The notes beneath the pieces were generated by a model, which worked only from the letters and a program-made list of their open reading frames with translations, was not told the origin of the DNA and ran no database searches. Below, in pieces: positions 25,564-35,069 of a DNA stretch of 64,000 bases. Each line of letters starts with the position of its first letter. Within the stretch, counting starts at the first letter, position 1. Origin of the DNA: Kribbella sp. VKM Ac-2569 (GTDB lineage: Bacteria; Actinomycetota; Actinomycetes; Propionibacteriales; Kribbellaceae); NCBI RefSeq assembly GCF_004216905.1, contig NZ_SGXJ01000002.1, positions 1,364,001 to 1,428,000 on the forward strand, read 5' to 3'. A program made the position numbers and the translations under genes.

Positions 25564-26763
25564 GTGACAAGCGAGCGGCAGCGGACGACCCTGCGGGTTC
25601 TGGTGGCGAGCAACGCGCTCGGAGGGGTTGCGACGGCGAGCGGATTCGCCGTCGCCGCACTGCTCGCGGAGAACGTCTCCGGCTCCACGTCCATGGCCGG
25701 TCTGGTCGCCACGTCGACCACACTGGGCGCTGCCGTTCTCGCCGTACCGCTGGCCGGTCTGGCTCGCTCACACGGTCGAAGGGTCTCGTTGTCCCTCGGC
25801 TATCTGATTGCCTTCGTAGGCGCTGCGCTGACGATCGTCGCCGCGCAGATCGGCTCAATGGCCCTACTGCTGGCCGCGGGCTGCTTCTTCGGCAGCGGCT
25901 CGGCCTCCAACCTCCAGTCGCGGTACGCCGCCACGGACGCCGCTGAGCCCAGCCGCATCGCCCGTTCGCTCGGGCTGGTCGTCTGGGCCACCACGATCGG
26001 CGTGATCGTCGGACCGAACCTGACCGGTGTCGGCGGCTCGGTCGGCACGTCACTCGGCATCCTGGCCCTGGCGGGTCCGTACGTGTTCTCGGTCGTCGCC
26101 TTCGGCCTCAGCGCGGCCACGGTGTGGGTGGGCATGCGCAGCCAAGTGCGGCCGGGCAAAGTGGAGCGCCAGCCGCTGGCTGAGACGTTCCGACAGGTCA
26201 TCCGCATCCCGCACGCGCGTCTCGGCCTGCTGGCGATCGCGACGGCGCACGCGGTGATGGTCGGCGTGATGTCGATGACCTCGGTCCACCTGCGCCACCA
26301 CGGCGCCTCGCTGACCATCGTCGGCTTCGTCATCAGCGGACATGTGGCCGGCATGTACGCCCTGTCCCCGCTGACCGGCTGGCTGGCCGATCGGCTCGGC
26401 CGGATCCCCACGATCGGCATCGGCCTCGGCATCCTCGCGGTCGCGATGACACTGGCCGCCGTCGCGCCGGACGACGCGCACGCGCTGACCGGGCTCGCCC
26501 TGTTCACCCTGGGCCTCGGCTGGTCCGCCTGTCTGGTCGCCGGCTCCACGCTGCTGTCCCGGTCTGTGCCGGACGGCATTCGTACGTCGGCGCAGGGCCT
26601 GTCGGACCTGACCATGGGCGTCCTGGCTTCCCTTTCGGGCACAGCTGCCGGCCCGGTCCTCGCGTACCTCGGTTTCCACTGGCTGGCCGTCTTCTGCGGC
26701 ATCCTCCTCATTCCGGCCGCCCTGCTCGCCGCAACGACCAAACAGGCAGTCGCTAGGGTCTAG
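25564..26763 (+). CDS. MFS transporter
   Basis: A 399-residue protein with 12 likely membrane helices. LARSHGRRVSLSLGYLIAF is the loop 2-3 signature, and WLADRLGRIPTIGIGLGI its counterpart in the second half. It resembles drug or metabolite exporters; substrate unknown. GTG 25564 has AAGG upstream; TTG 25558 is possible. The methyltransferase gene starts 4 nt after it, so the two form an operon. Confidence 0.9.
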   Translation: MTSERQRTTLRVLVASNALGGVATASGFAVAALLAENVSGSTSMAGLVATSTTLGAAVLAVPLAGLARSHGRRVSLSLGYLIAFVGAALTIVAAQIGSMALLLAAGCFFGSGSASNLQSRYAATDAAEPSRIARSLGLVVWATTIGVIVGPNLTGVGGSVGTSLGILALAGPYVFSVVAFGLSAATVWVGMRSQVRPGKVERQPLAETFRQVIRIPHARLGLLAIATAHAVMVGVMSMTSVHLRHHGASLTIVGFVISGHVAGMYALSPLTGWLADRLGRIPTIGIGLGILAVAMTLAAVAPDDAHALTGLALFTLGLGWSACLVAGSTLLSRSVPDGIRTSAQGLSDLTMGVLASLSGTAAGPVLAYLGFHWLAVFCGILLIPAALLAATTKQAVARV

Positions 26764-26767
26764 CGAT

Positions 26768-27463
26768 GTGAGCATCGCGGAGGGCGGGATCCCGAGTCCG
26801 AACATCTGGCACCACCCGAAGGTGTACGAGGTCGAGAACCTGGCGGTCGACCCGAACGGTGTGATCGAGCCGGCGATGCGGGCGATCCGCGACTGGACCG
26901 GCGCGACAGTCCTCGACATCGGCTGCGGCACCGGGTTCCACCTGCCGACGTTCGCCGCGACGGCCGCACAGGTGATCGGCGTCGAACCGCACGGAGCACT
27001 GGCGGACGCGGCCCGTCGACGTACGCAGGCCTTGCCGAACGTCGAAGTACGGCAGGGTACGGCGCAACGCCTGCCGGTACCGGACGCGTCGGTCGACGTG
27101 ATGCACGCGCGCTGGGCGTACTTTTTCGGGCCGGGGTGCGAGCCCGGGCTGGCCGAGCTGGACCGGGTGATGCGTCGCGGCGGGACCGCGTTCGTGATCG
27201 ACAACGACGCGGGCCGGTCGACGTTCGGGCAGTGGTTCAGTACGTCGTACCCGATGATCAAGGCGCCTGTGGTGGAGCGGTTCTGGACCGATCGCGGCTG
27301 GCACCGGACACCGCTCGACATGGGCTGGCGGTTCGAGACCCGCGCCGATCTGGAGGCGGTGGTGAAGATCGAGTTCACTCCGAAGGACGCGCGCCGGATC
27401 CTCGCGTCCCACGCGGGCGTCGAGGTCGACTACGCGATCAACCTGTGGAGCAGGACCTTCTGA
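26768..27463 (+). CDS. SAM-dependent methyltransferase
   Basis: A 231-residue class I methyltransferase. Motif I is VLDIGCGTGFHLP, motif II region VIGVEPHG, motif III-IV NVEVRQGTAQRLPVPDASVD, as in the UbiE/Methyltransf_11 group. Substrate unknown. GTG 26768 starts 4 nt after the MFS stop. The 91 nt after the gene contain no feature I can support. Confidence 0.88.
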   Translation: MSIAEGGIPSPNIWHHPKVYEVENLAVDPNGVIEPAMRAIRDWTGATVLDIGCGTGFHLPTFAATAAQVIGVEPHGALADAARRRTQALPNVEVRQGTAQRLPVPDASVDVMHARWAYFFGPGCEPGLAELDRVMRRGGTAFVIDNDAGRSTFGQWFSTSYPMIKAPVVERFWTDRGWHRTPLDMGWRFETRADLEAVVKIEFTPKDARRILASHAGVEVDYAINLWSRTF

Positions 27464-27554
27464 ACGACACTCTGTGGTCTGCGGACGGACCTCCGGTCCT
27501 CATAGGGTTGACGGACCACTCGACGGGGCATTCCTGGGGAGGCACCAGCCACGG

Positions 27555-28106
27555 ATGGACGGACTGCTGCTCGATCACGTACCGGGGTTGCCGGGGCGGC
27601 TCCGGATCGACGTAGGTGAGCAGCGTGCGGTGGTGGTGCCTCAGGCAGCCGACCGCCGCAGGCTGGCCGACATCGTGACCGGACTGGACGATCCACCGCC
27701 TGGTGCGCTGGTGCTGGCCGGCGGAACGGTCCGGCTGGTACCTGCGGAAGGTGGTCTGCTCCCCCACCTCACTGTGCTCGGCAACGTGATGCACGGGCAC
27801 CGCACCTCACAGTCGATCACCAGACAGGCAGCGCGGGAAGCGAGTGTGGTCAAGGCGGTCGGCTGTGGGCTCGAAGACGTGCTGGACCGCTACCCGTACG
27901 AGATCACCGCAGGCCGTCGCCGCCTGGCTGGAGTGGCTCGGGCACTCGGCTCCTACCCGCGAGCGATCGTGCTGGAGGACGCCAACGGCCTGCCTACGTG
28001 GGGATCGCTCCTGTCGCTCCGGCCCAACCCCGACCTCGCCTCAGCCGCTCTGCTGCTCATCACGACCAGCGCGACACGCACTACGGGGTTCGTCGATGCT
28101 GAGTAG
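27555..28106 (+). CDS. Degenerate ABC ATPase-like protein
   Basis: A 183-residue protein aligned by eye to sugar-importer ATPases: GLLPHLTVLGNVMHG matches the LLPHLTVxENVxFG stretch, and DVLDRYPYEITAGRRRLAGV ARAL matches the ...RYPxELSGGQRQRVALARAL region. But the Walker A position has no GxxxxGKT, LSGGQ is ITAGR, Walker B ends VLEDA rather than DE, and the H-loop His is replaced (LLLITTSAT). It should not hydrolyse ATP. It overlaps the binding-protein gene by 11 nt, so it is part of the transporter operon. A regulatory or structural role is inference; a decaying gene is the alternative. Confidence 0.68.
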   Translation: MDGLLLDHVPGLPGRLRIDVGEQRAVVVPQAADRRRLADIVTGLDDPPPGALVLAGGTVRLVPAEGGLLPHLTVLGNVMHGHRTSQSITRQAAREASVVKAVGCGLEDVLDRYPYEITAGRRRLAGVARALGSYPRAIVLEDANGLPTWGSLLSLRPNPDLASAALLLITTSATRTTGFVDAE

Positions 28107-29343
28107 CCGGAGAGCGTTCCTGGGGACTGCAGCAACACTTCTGCTCGCCGGCTGTTCGAGTGACGTACTGGGACTGCGGCGTGCGGTCCGCGTGGCTGTC
28201 AGCTGGAGTGGCGAGGAGTTGCGCGCGTTCCACAAGGTCCTGGGCGGCCTGGGTACGTTGAGCTATCCGGTCGAGGTCGTGCCGCTCGGCGACGACATCT
28301 CCACCGCCTTCGGCGCCCCCTCCACCCGCAGACCGGACATCGTCATGCTGCCGCAACCAGGTCTGGTCCCGCGCCATCTGGCTGACCTGGAGCCGATCCC
28401 CGACGACATCGCACCACTCGGCCGAGCACGCCTCTGGAAAGAGCTCCTGGTCCATGAAGGAACGACGTACGGCGTGCCGTTCAAGACAGCGCACAAGTCT
28501 GCGGTCTGGTACCGCCCGTCGGTGTTCCGGCAGGTCGGCGTACAGCCGCCGCGGCTGTGGAGCGAGTGGCTGACGCTGAACCGGACGCTGACAGAGGCGG
28601 GCGTCACGCCGTTGGCACTGGCTGCAGGTGACGGCTGGGTGCTCACCGACTTCCTGGAGAACGTCCTGCTCGGCATCGCACCGTCCGTGTACTTGGGTCT
28701 TGCGACGGCGACAGACCCGCGGCCGTCGCAGCAGCCGCAGTTCGGGGCCGCACTGCGGTTGCTGGGCACCATGTGGTCGGCACCTGGGCTTCTGGCCGGC
28801 GGAGTGAAGGAGTCACTCGTCCAGCAGTTCCCGGATGCGCTCGTGGAGGTGTTTGGCCACCGCAAGGCGGCCATGGTGCTGGCGTCCGACTTCGCCGAAC
28901 CAGTAGTGCGCTCGTTCGCCGCAGACCCCAACGACATAGGGCTTTTCACGTTCCCTCCGATGACTGCAGGCGCTCCTGCACCCGTAGTCGTCGGAGGCGA
29001 TGTGATGGTGCTGCCGAAGCCAACCACGGAAGACGCACGCGACTTGGTACGCCGATTGTCCGCACCGACCGCAGCAAACCCGTGGATCGCCGAAGGTGGA
29101 TTCCTGGTCGACGGACGCACCAGTGGCTACTCCCCCGAGCTCACGCGGCTAGCCGAGCAGTTGACCAGGCCCGGAGAGCAATTGCAGTTCGACCTGTCCG
29201 ACCGGCTCGGTCGCATCGGGGACATCAACGGACTGTGGCGAGTGCTGACCGACTTCCTGATCGCGGTCGGCCGTCGTGACACCGCCGTACAGGATGCGGT
29301 GGACGCCGCGATGATCGAGCTGCGGAAGGTGGAGGAGGGCTGA
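28096..29343 (+). CDS. ABC transporter substrate-binding lipoprotein, carbohydrate type
   Basis: A 415-residue solute-binding protein. MLSSRRAFLGTAATLLLAGC ends in a lipobox Cys, so it is anchored outside the membrane. GVPFKTAHKSAVWYRPSVF and AAGDGWVLTDFLENVLL are typical of family 1 carbohydrate binders; GGDVMVLPKPT marks the hinge region. Ligand unknown, likely an oligosaccharide. ATG 28096 overlaps the ATPase-like gene; its stop overlaps the permease start (TGATG). Confidence 0.87.
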   Translation: MLSSRRAFLGTAATLLLAGCSSDVLGLRRAVRVAVSWSGEELRAFHKVLGGLGTLSYPVEVVPLGDDISTAFGAPSTRRPDIVMLPQPGLVPRHLADLEPIPDDIAPLGRARLWKELLVHEGTTYGVPFKTAHKSAVWYRPSVFRQVGVQPPRLWSEWLTLNRTLTEAGVTPLALAAGDGWVLTDFLENVLLGIAPSVYLGLATATDPRPSQQPQFGAALRLLGTMWSAPGLLAGGVKESLVQQFPDALVEVFGHRKAAMVLASDFAEPVVRSFAADPNDIGLFTFPPMTAGAPAPVVVGGDVMVLPKPTTEDARDLVRRLSAPTAANPWIAEGGFLVDGRTSGYSPELTRLAEQLTRPGEQLQFDLSDRLGRIGDINGLWRVLTDFLIAVGRRDTAVQDAVDAAMIELRKVEEG

Positions 29344-31115
29344 TGGGCCTGCAGACCAACGGCCTGTCGCTCGAGGTCGTCGGCCGGGAGATCACCGGCC
29401 GTCCGGTGCAGGGCAAACCGCGCCGACCCGCCGGACCGTACCTGCTGGGGCTGCCGGCGTTGCTGTTGAGCTGTGTGCTGCTGGTGCCGATCGGCGTGAC
29501 CGTGGTGGCGGCGTTCCGGACGCGTGGCGGGTTCGGGTTCGGCAACTTCGCGGTGATGGGCGACCCGTCCGCGCTGCATGCCGTTGGCAACAGTCTGTTG
29601 TGGGTGATGGTCGCGTTCGGAACCGTTGTGGTCGGGTTCTTCCTTGCCCTGTTGAGTTATCGGCTCCCAGCGGTCACGACGTTCCTGCAGCCCGCACTGG
29701 TCATTCCGTTCGCTGTGTCGGTGCTGGCGTCCGGTGCGACGTTCCGACTGATCTTCGACCCCACACCGGAACGCGGGACGATCACAGCTGTCTGGACGCG
29801 GCTGTTCGGCACCAGCCCGGTGTGGCTGGGTCCTGGTCTGTTCTGGCTGGTGCTGGTGTCCGCATTCGGCTGGACGTGGCTCGGGTACGTCGTGTCGATC
29901 TTCCGTGCCGGTCTGGACGCGATACCGGACGACGTGTCGCGGACGATCACAGCTGAAGGCGTGAAGGGCTGGAGACGGCTGCGGGCGGTGGAGATCCCAC
30001 TGCTGCGGCCGATCACTGGTGTGGTCACGTTGACGCTGGTCATTGCAGCAGTGCGCGTGTTCGACCTGGTGCTGATCGTCGTACCAGGATCCATGCAGCG
30101 GTCCGCCGACGTACTAGGGCTGAACTGGTGGCGCGCCACCACGACAGGTGACGACTCCGGACGTACGGCGGCGCTCGGTGTCGTGCTGTTCGCGATCGTC
30201 GCGGCGGTCGGGCTGATCGGCGTCCGCGGGCTTCGCCGCCGGCGGTGGGCGATGCCGGTGACCGTCGTACGGCCGGATCCGTCACTAGGGCGACCGAAGC
30301 CGGGTCGGGTGGTACGGCGGTTCGGCTGGCTCATCGGGCTCGCTGTCGCGCTGGTGTGGATCTTCCCGGCCGTCGTACTCGTTGCCACGGCGTTGCACTC
30401 GCCACGGGAGGCCGGTCTCCGCGGGTGGTGGTCGCTGTCGGGTCTCGGGTTCTCGTCGTTCGCTGCTGCGGCGAACGTCGGGTTGTTCCGAGCTCTACTG
30501 TCCACGCTGGTTATCGCGGCCGCCTCAACAGCTGTCCTGCTCGTGATCGCCGTACCAACCGCCTACCTGGTTGCCTGGGGCGGTCTGCCGACGCGACTCG
30601 GCAGGATCGCGATGGGTGTGTTCGTCGTACTGGCCGTGACACCAGTGCAGATGTACGCCGCTCCGCTGCGGGATGCGATCGACACAGCCGGCTTGGCCGG
30701 GTCGCGGGTCGCACTGGCCCTAGTACACGCGGCTGCTGGTCTACCGTTCGCCGTACTGCTGCTGCGATCCGCCTTCGCGTCTGCACCACCTGCACTCGTG
30801 TCCGAGGCGCTGCAGGGTCCAGCGCGGCAGAGCGCCGTACTGGCGACTGTGCAGCGGACATACCGTCCCGCACTGGTTGCTGTTGCGGTGCTGGAGTTCG
30901 CACTGGTGTGGAACGACTTCATCGTCGGGTTCCTGATCAGTGGTCCGGGTACGACGCCGTTGTCGCTGGTGCTGTGGGGTGAGGCGCGGCAGTTCTCTAC
31001 GTCGAGCGGACCGGTCGCTGCTGCGGCTGTAGTCGCGTCGGTAGTACCTGTGGTTCTCATGCTGTCGTTCTGGCGGACTGTGGTGCGCGGACTGACGACA
31101 GGGAGCCGGCCATGA
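29343..31115 (+). CDS. Fused two-domain ABC sugar permease (MalF-MalG type)
   Basis: A 590-residue integral membrane protein carrying two permease units normally encoded separately. Unit 1 (residues 30-320) ends with the EAA-type loop AEGVKGWRRLRAVEIPLLRP; unit 2 (330-590) has SEALQGPARQSAVLATVQRT at the equivalent place, more diverged and lacking the conserved Gly spacing. About twelve helices. It should form the whole transmembrane channel for the lipoprotein upstream. Start ATG 29343 overlaps the previous stop; the TPR gene overlaps its end by ATGA. Confidence 0.82.
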   Translation: MGLQTNGLSLEVVGREITGRPVQGKPRRPAGPYLLGLPALLLSCVLLVPIGVTVVAAFRTRGGFGFGNFAVMGDPSALHAVGNSLLWVMVAFGTVVVGFFLALLSYRLPAVTTFLQPALVIPFAVSVLASGATFRLIFDPTPERGTITAVWTRLFGTSPVWLGPGLFWLVLVSAFGWTWLGYVVSIFRAGLDAIPDDVSRTITAEGVKGWRRLRAVEIPLLRPITGVVTLTLVIAAVRVFDLVLIVVPGSMQRSADVLGLNWWRATTTGDDSGRTAALGVVLFAIVAAVGLIGVRGLRRRRWAMPVTVVRPDPSLGRPKPGRVVRRFGWLIGLAVALVWIFPAVVLVATALHSPREAGLRGWWSLSGLGFSSFAAAANVGLFRALLSTLVIAAASTAVLLVIAVPTAYLVAWGGLPTRLGRIAMGVFVVLAVTPVQMYAAPLRDAIDTAGLAGSRVALALVHAAAGLPFAVLLLRSAFASAPPALVSEALQGPARQSAVLATVQRTYRPALVAVAVLEFALVWNDFIVGFLISGPGTTPLSLVLWGEARQFSTSSGPVAAAAVVASVVPVVLMLSFWRTVVRGLTTGSRP

Positions 31116-32413
31116 GTGAGGAGCAGCCGAAGCCGGCGCAACAACCACCAGAGGAGCAGTCGCGGATCCAGGAGTTCTCCCTGGTTGTCGGCGGTGTCGC
31201 CTCCGCGTTGCTCACCGACCTCACCTCCCAACTGCTGAACCAGAGCCTCGGCCAACGCGGCATCGTGCAGTGGGTCGGGTACTCCGTGGCCGGTCTGCTC
31301 GTGGTCATCTCCTACCTTCGGCTGCGCGCACGGCGCCGGCGTGCTCGCGACCGCCGCCTGCAGGGCGCCAGTGAACTGCACGCGGCGGCCGAGGAAGCCG
31401 AGCAGTGGATGATCGCGCTCGGCTCGGACGCCGGCGGGATGGCCGCGGCCGAGTGGTTCACGGTCAACGAGGACTGGCTCCGCGACCTGGTTGCGACCGA
31501 GAACCCGCAGCACGCGGCAGTCGACGACTTCGCCCGGATCTGCGACGCGCTCGAGGCCTGGTACGTACGCCGTCCCGATCCCGACGCGCTCCTCCAACTG
31601 AGCGAGCTCCTGAGCGCCACGGCCGAGGCCAGCGCGCGCCGTGGTCTCGCCGAGCTCGCAGCAGCCCGCGCAGCAACGGCGTACCGGATGCTGGGCGACC
31701 TGGACACCGCCAGCACCCGTCTCGGCGTCTCGGACAACATCGCGACCCACGGCCGTACGGCGGCCGCACTCAAGATGAGGCGCCAAGTCGAACGTGCCCT
31801 GCTGCACCTGGCCCGCGCCGAACGCGCACCAGCCGGCAACGACCGCGACGAGGCCGTCCTGAACGCACGCGACCGGCTGGACGATGCACGACTCTCCAGG
31901 CCCGGTCCGGACCTCGCAGCCAACGTAGCGATCTCCATCAACCTCGCCGTTGTCCACCTGTACCAGCACGACGACGAAGGCGCCCTGGACCAGCTGCGAC
32001 CCGCACTCGCCCGTGCGACAGCAGCCGGCGACGTGAGCGGACAGGCCCATGCGCTGGAGCTCATGGGCGTGGCCGCGTGGATGCGGCGGAACCAGCACGA
32101 GGCCGGCGGCCGGTGGGAGCACGCCGCCCACCTGTACGCCGAGATCGACGAACGCGAAGGCCACGCCCGCTGCCTGCAGCACCTCGGCTCCGCAGCCGTC
32201 ATCGCCGACGACCTGGACACCGCCCTCGAACTGCTCGAGCGGAGCGCAACGCTGCGGACCTCGGAGAGCGAGATCCTCACGAAGTACCTCGACGCGGCCC
32301 GCCGTACCTCGGAACTTCCCGTCGTCGCCGACGACCCACCACGCCGTACGGCGGTCAACGGACTGATGCGCCTTCTTCGAACGGTCAGACGTTTTGTCGG
32401 CGGCCTGAAATAG
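31112..32413 (+). CDS. Membrane-anchored TPR-like protein
   Basis: A 433-residue protein. One or two N-terminal membrane segments (SLVVGGVASALLTDLTSQLL and VGYSVAGLLVVISYLRL, followed by an Arg-rich stop) and then a long helical region with TPR-like repeats, for example LAVVHLYQHDDEGALDQLRP and HLGSAAVIADDLDTALELLE. No enzymatic motif. TPRs mediate protein contact. Its 4-nt overlap with the permease gene suggests it works with this transporter, which is inference. Confidence 0.72.
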   Translation: MSEEQPKPAQQPPEEQSRIQEFSLVVGGVASALLTDLTSQLLNQSLGQRGIVQWVGYSVAGLLVVISYLRLRARRRRARDRRLQGASELHAAAEEAEQWMIALGSDAGGMAAAEWFTVNEDWLRDLVATENPQHAAVDDFARICDALEAWYVRRPDPDALLQLSELLSATAEASARRGLAELAAARAATAYRMLGDLDTASTRLGVSDNIATHGRTAAALKMRRQVERALLHLARAERAPAGNDRDEAVLNARDRLDDARLSRPGPDLAANVAISINLAVVHLYQHDDEGALDQLRPALARATAAGDVSGQAHALELMGVAAWMRRNQHEAGGRWEHAAHLYAEIDEREGHARCLQHLGSAAVIADDLDTALELLERSATLRTSESEILTKYLDAARRTSELPVVADDPPRRTAVNGLMRLLRTVRRFVGGLK

Positions 32414-32422
32414 GTTGTTCTC

Positions 32423-33823
32423 ATGGCTAAAGCGGGGACGCAGGCGAAGGGCAAGGCGGCGTACGCGTGCTCGGAGTGCGGATGGACCGCGGCACGGTGG
32501 ATCGGGCGGTGCGGCGAGTGCCAGGCCTGGGGCACGGTCGCCGAGGTCGGTGCGCCGAAGGCCGCGCGGATCACCGCCGGTCCGGTGACGTCGCCGGCGA
32601 TGCCGATCGCCAAGGTGTCCGCGATCGAGGCCGAGTCCCGCCCGACCGGCATCGGCGAACTCGACCGCGTGCTCGGCGGCGGTGTCGTGCCGGGCGCGGT
32701 GATCCTGCTCGCGGGTGAGCCGGGCGTCGGCAAGTCCACGCTGCTGCTGGAAGTCGCGGCGCAGTCGGCCCGCGGCGGCCAGCGAACGCTCTACGTGTCC
32801 GGTGAGGAGTCGGCCGCGCAGGTGCGGCTCCGGGCCGGGCGGACCGACGCGCTCGTCGACGAACTCTTCCTGGCGGCCGAGACCGATCTGGGCGCGGTGG
32901 TCGGTCAGGTCGACGCGGTCGAGCCGTCGTTCCTGGTGATCGACTCGGTGCAGACCATGGCGCACCCGGAGGTCGACGGGGCGCCGGGTGGCGTGACGCA
33001 GGTCCGCGAGGTGACCGGTGCCCTGGTCCGGCTCGCGAAGGAGCGGCACATCGCGGTCGTGCTGGTCGGGCACGTGACGAAGGACGGCGCGATCGCCGGT
33101 CCGCGGATGCTCGAGCACCTGGTCGACGTCGTACTCGCTTTCGACGGCGACCGGCACTCCGGCTTCCGGATGGTGCGCGCGACCAAGAACCGGTTCGGCC
33201 CGTCCGACGAGGTCGGCTGTTTCGACATGGTCGACACCGGGATCGTCGAGGTCACCGACCCGACCGGGCTGTTCGTCTCCGAGCACGCCGAGCCGGTGGC
33301 CGGCACGTGCGTGACGGTGATGATGGAAGGCCGTCGCCCGCTGCTGGCCGAGGTGCAGGCACTGGTCGGCCCGTCCGCCGCACCACAACCGCGCCGCACC
33401 ACGTCCGGGCTGGAGTCGTCCCGGGTCGCGATGGTCCTCGCCGTACTGGGCAATCGCGCCGGCCTGAAGCTGGCCGACCAGGAGGTGTACGTCGCCACCG
33501 TCGGCGGCGTGAAGATCACCGAGCCGGTCGCCGACCTGGCGGTCGCGATCGCGGTCGCGTCCTCGGTGATGGACAAACCGATCCATCCCGGGCTGGTCGC
33601 GATCGGCGAGGTCGGCCTGGCCGGCGAGGTACGGCGGGTCGGCGGCCTGGAGAAACGGCTTGCGGAAGCCGCCCGGCTCGGGTTCACCAAGGCGATCGTC
33701 CCCGCCGATATCCCGAACCGGAGCAAGGACGTGAAGCCGATGGACATCCAGAAGAAGTACGGCCTCCGCACCTTCGCCGCCCCCGACCTCCGCTCCGCCC
33801 TGCTGGCCGCGGGCCTCGCATAG
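32423..33823 (+). CDS. radA: DNA repair protein RadA
   Basis: A 466-residue RecA-like branch-migration helicase. Zinc finger CSECGWTAARWIGRCGEC (Cys4) at residues 14-31, Walker A GEPGVGKST, Walker B FLVIDSVQT, the RadA-specific KNRFG motif (TKNRFGPSDEVG), and a Lon-protease-like C-terminus (GEVGLAGEVRRVGGLEKRL). Acts in homologous recombination and fork repair. Only 9 nt after the TPR gene. In many Gram-positives radA sits next to disA; here a KAS III gene lies between. Confidence 0.97.
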   Translation: MAKAGTQAKGKAAYACSECGWTAARWIGRCGECQAWGTVAEVGAPKAARITAGPVTSPAMPIAKVSAIEAESRPTGIGELDRVLGGGVVPGAVILLAGEPGVGKSTLLLEVAAQSARGGQRTLYVSGEESAAQVRLRAGRTDALVDELFLAAETDLGAVVGQVDAVEPSFLVIDSVQTMAHPEVDGAPGGVTQVREVTGALVRLAKERHIAVVLVGHVTKDGAIAGPRMLEHLVDVVLAFDGDRHSGFRMVRATKNRFGPSDEVGCFDMVDTGIVEVTDPTGLFVSEHAEPVAGTCVTVMMEGRRPLLAEVQALVGPSAAPQPRRTTSGLESSRVAMVLAVLGNRAGLKLADQEVYVATVGGVKITEPVADLAVAIAVASSVMDKPIHPGLVAIGEVGLAGEVRRVGGLEKRLAEAARLGFTKAIVPADIPNRSKDVKPMDIQKKYGLRTFAAPDLRSALLAAGLA

Positions 33824-33827
33824 AACC

Positions 33828-33847
33828 CCTGTGGCCAACGCCACAGG
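33828..33847 (+). terminator. Hairpin after radA
   Basis: CCTGTGGC-CAAC-GCCACAGG, a perfect 8-bp stem with a 4-nt loop, beginning 4 nt after the radA stop. There is no T-run, so termination strength is uncertain. Confidence 0.6.
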
Positions 33848-33951
33848 TGAGACGGGGGATCTACAGCAGGTAGGTCGGGAACGTACCCTGGGTGGCCAAC
33901 GGGTTCGATGAGGGGCCCGGTTCCCCCGCCGGATGACTGCAGGAGCACTTG

Positions 33952-34890
33952 ATGACCGGATCCAGAGTTGCCGCGCTCGGCCACTACCAGCCGGAACGGG
34001 TGCTCACCAACGACGAGCTCGCCACCATGGTCGAGACCAACGACGAGTGGATCCAGAGCCGGGTCGGCATCCGGGAGCGCCGGATCGCGGCGCCCGACGA
34101 GCAGGTCGACGAGATGGCCTGGCGGGCCGCCGACAAGGCCGTCGCGAACGCGGGGATCGACACCTCGGAGATCGACTACGTCGTGGTCGCCACCTGCACC
34201 GCGATCGACCGGTCGCCGAACATGGCCGCCCGGGTCGCCGCGCGCCTCGGCCTCGGCAACCCGGCCGCGATCGACCTGAACACCGCATGCTCGGGCTTCG
34301 CCTACGCGCTGGCGACCGCCGACCAGGCCATCCGTGCCGGCGCCGCGACGAAGGCCCTGGTCATCGGCGTGGAGAAGCTCAGTGACTGGACGGACTGGAC
34401 CGACCGCACCACCTGCGTGCTGATCGGTGACGGCGCCGGCGCGGCCGTACTGGTCGCGAGCGACGAGCCCGAGGTCGGTCCGGTGGTGTGGGGTTCGGTG
34501 CCGGAGATGTCGGACGCGGTCCGGATCGAGGGACGCGACGGCCCGTTCGCGCAGGAAGGACTGAGCGTCTTCCGCTGGGCCACCACGCAACTGCCGGAGA
34601 TCGCCAAGCAGGTGTGTGCGAAGGCCGGCCTGAAGCCCGAGGACCTCGGCGGCGTCGTCCTGCACCAGGCCAACCTGCGCATCATCGAGCCGCTCGCGAA
34701 GCGGCTCGGCGCGGTCAACGCAGTCGTCGCCAAGGACGTCGTGGAGTCCGGCAACACGTCGGCCGCGAGCATCCCGATCGCGCTGTCGAAACTGGTCGAG
34801 AAGCGCGAGATTCCATCCGGCGCGCCGGTGCTGCTGTTCGGATTCGGCGGCGGTCTGTCGTACGCCGGTCAGGTCATCCGCTGCCCCTGA
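33952..34890 (+). CDS. Beta-ketoacyl-ACP synthase III (FabH-like)
   Basis: A 312-residue KAS III condensing enzyme. Catalytic triad is visible: Cys113 in [12 protein letters not shown], His238 in VLHQANLRI, Asn268 in ESGNTSAAS; the C-terminal [11 protein letters not shown] is the usual loop. KAS III starts fatty acid synthesis with acyl-CoA and malonyl-ACP; some paralogues serve polyketide or other pathways. No acpP, fabD or fabF adjoins, so it may be a stand-alone primer enzyme or paralogue. ATG 33952 has AGGAG 6 nt upstream. It splits the radA-disA pair. Confidence 0.92.
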   Translation: MTGSRVAALGHYQPERVLTNDELATMVETNDEWIQSRVGIRERRIAAPDEQVDEMAWRAADKAVANAGIDTSEIDYVVVATCTAIDRSPNMAARVAARLGLGNPAAIDLNTACSGFAYALATADQAIRAGAATKALVIGVEKLSDWTDWTDRTTCVLIGDGAGAAVLVASDEPEVGPVVWGSVPEMSDAVRIEGRDGPFAQEGLSVFRWATTQLPEIAKQVCAKAGLKPEDLGGVVLHQANLRIIEPLAKRLGAVNAVVAKDVVESGNTSAASIPIALSKLVEKREIPSGAPVLLFGFGGGLSYAGQVIRCP

Positions 34891-35069
34891 CGCAGCAGGC
34901 GTCGTACCTCCGACCACCTCGTCCACGCGGGAAATCAGAACTGCACAGTCCGATGCACGGGCGAGTGCACGCGCATGCGCCGCCGCGGGCCGATCCGCGA
35001 GCGCCGTACCGGGCGCTGCGGCAGATATCCGGACAACGGCAGGCGGCTGACCGCATAGACTCAGGTTCC

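Noticed and set aside
30563..33844. 1,093-codon minus-strand frame opposite permease, TPR and radA genes
   Set aside because: Antisense shadow of three well-supported genes; composition typical of complement frames.
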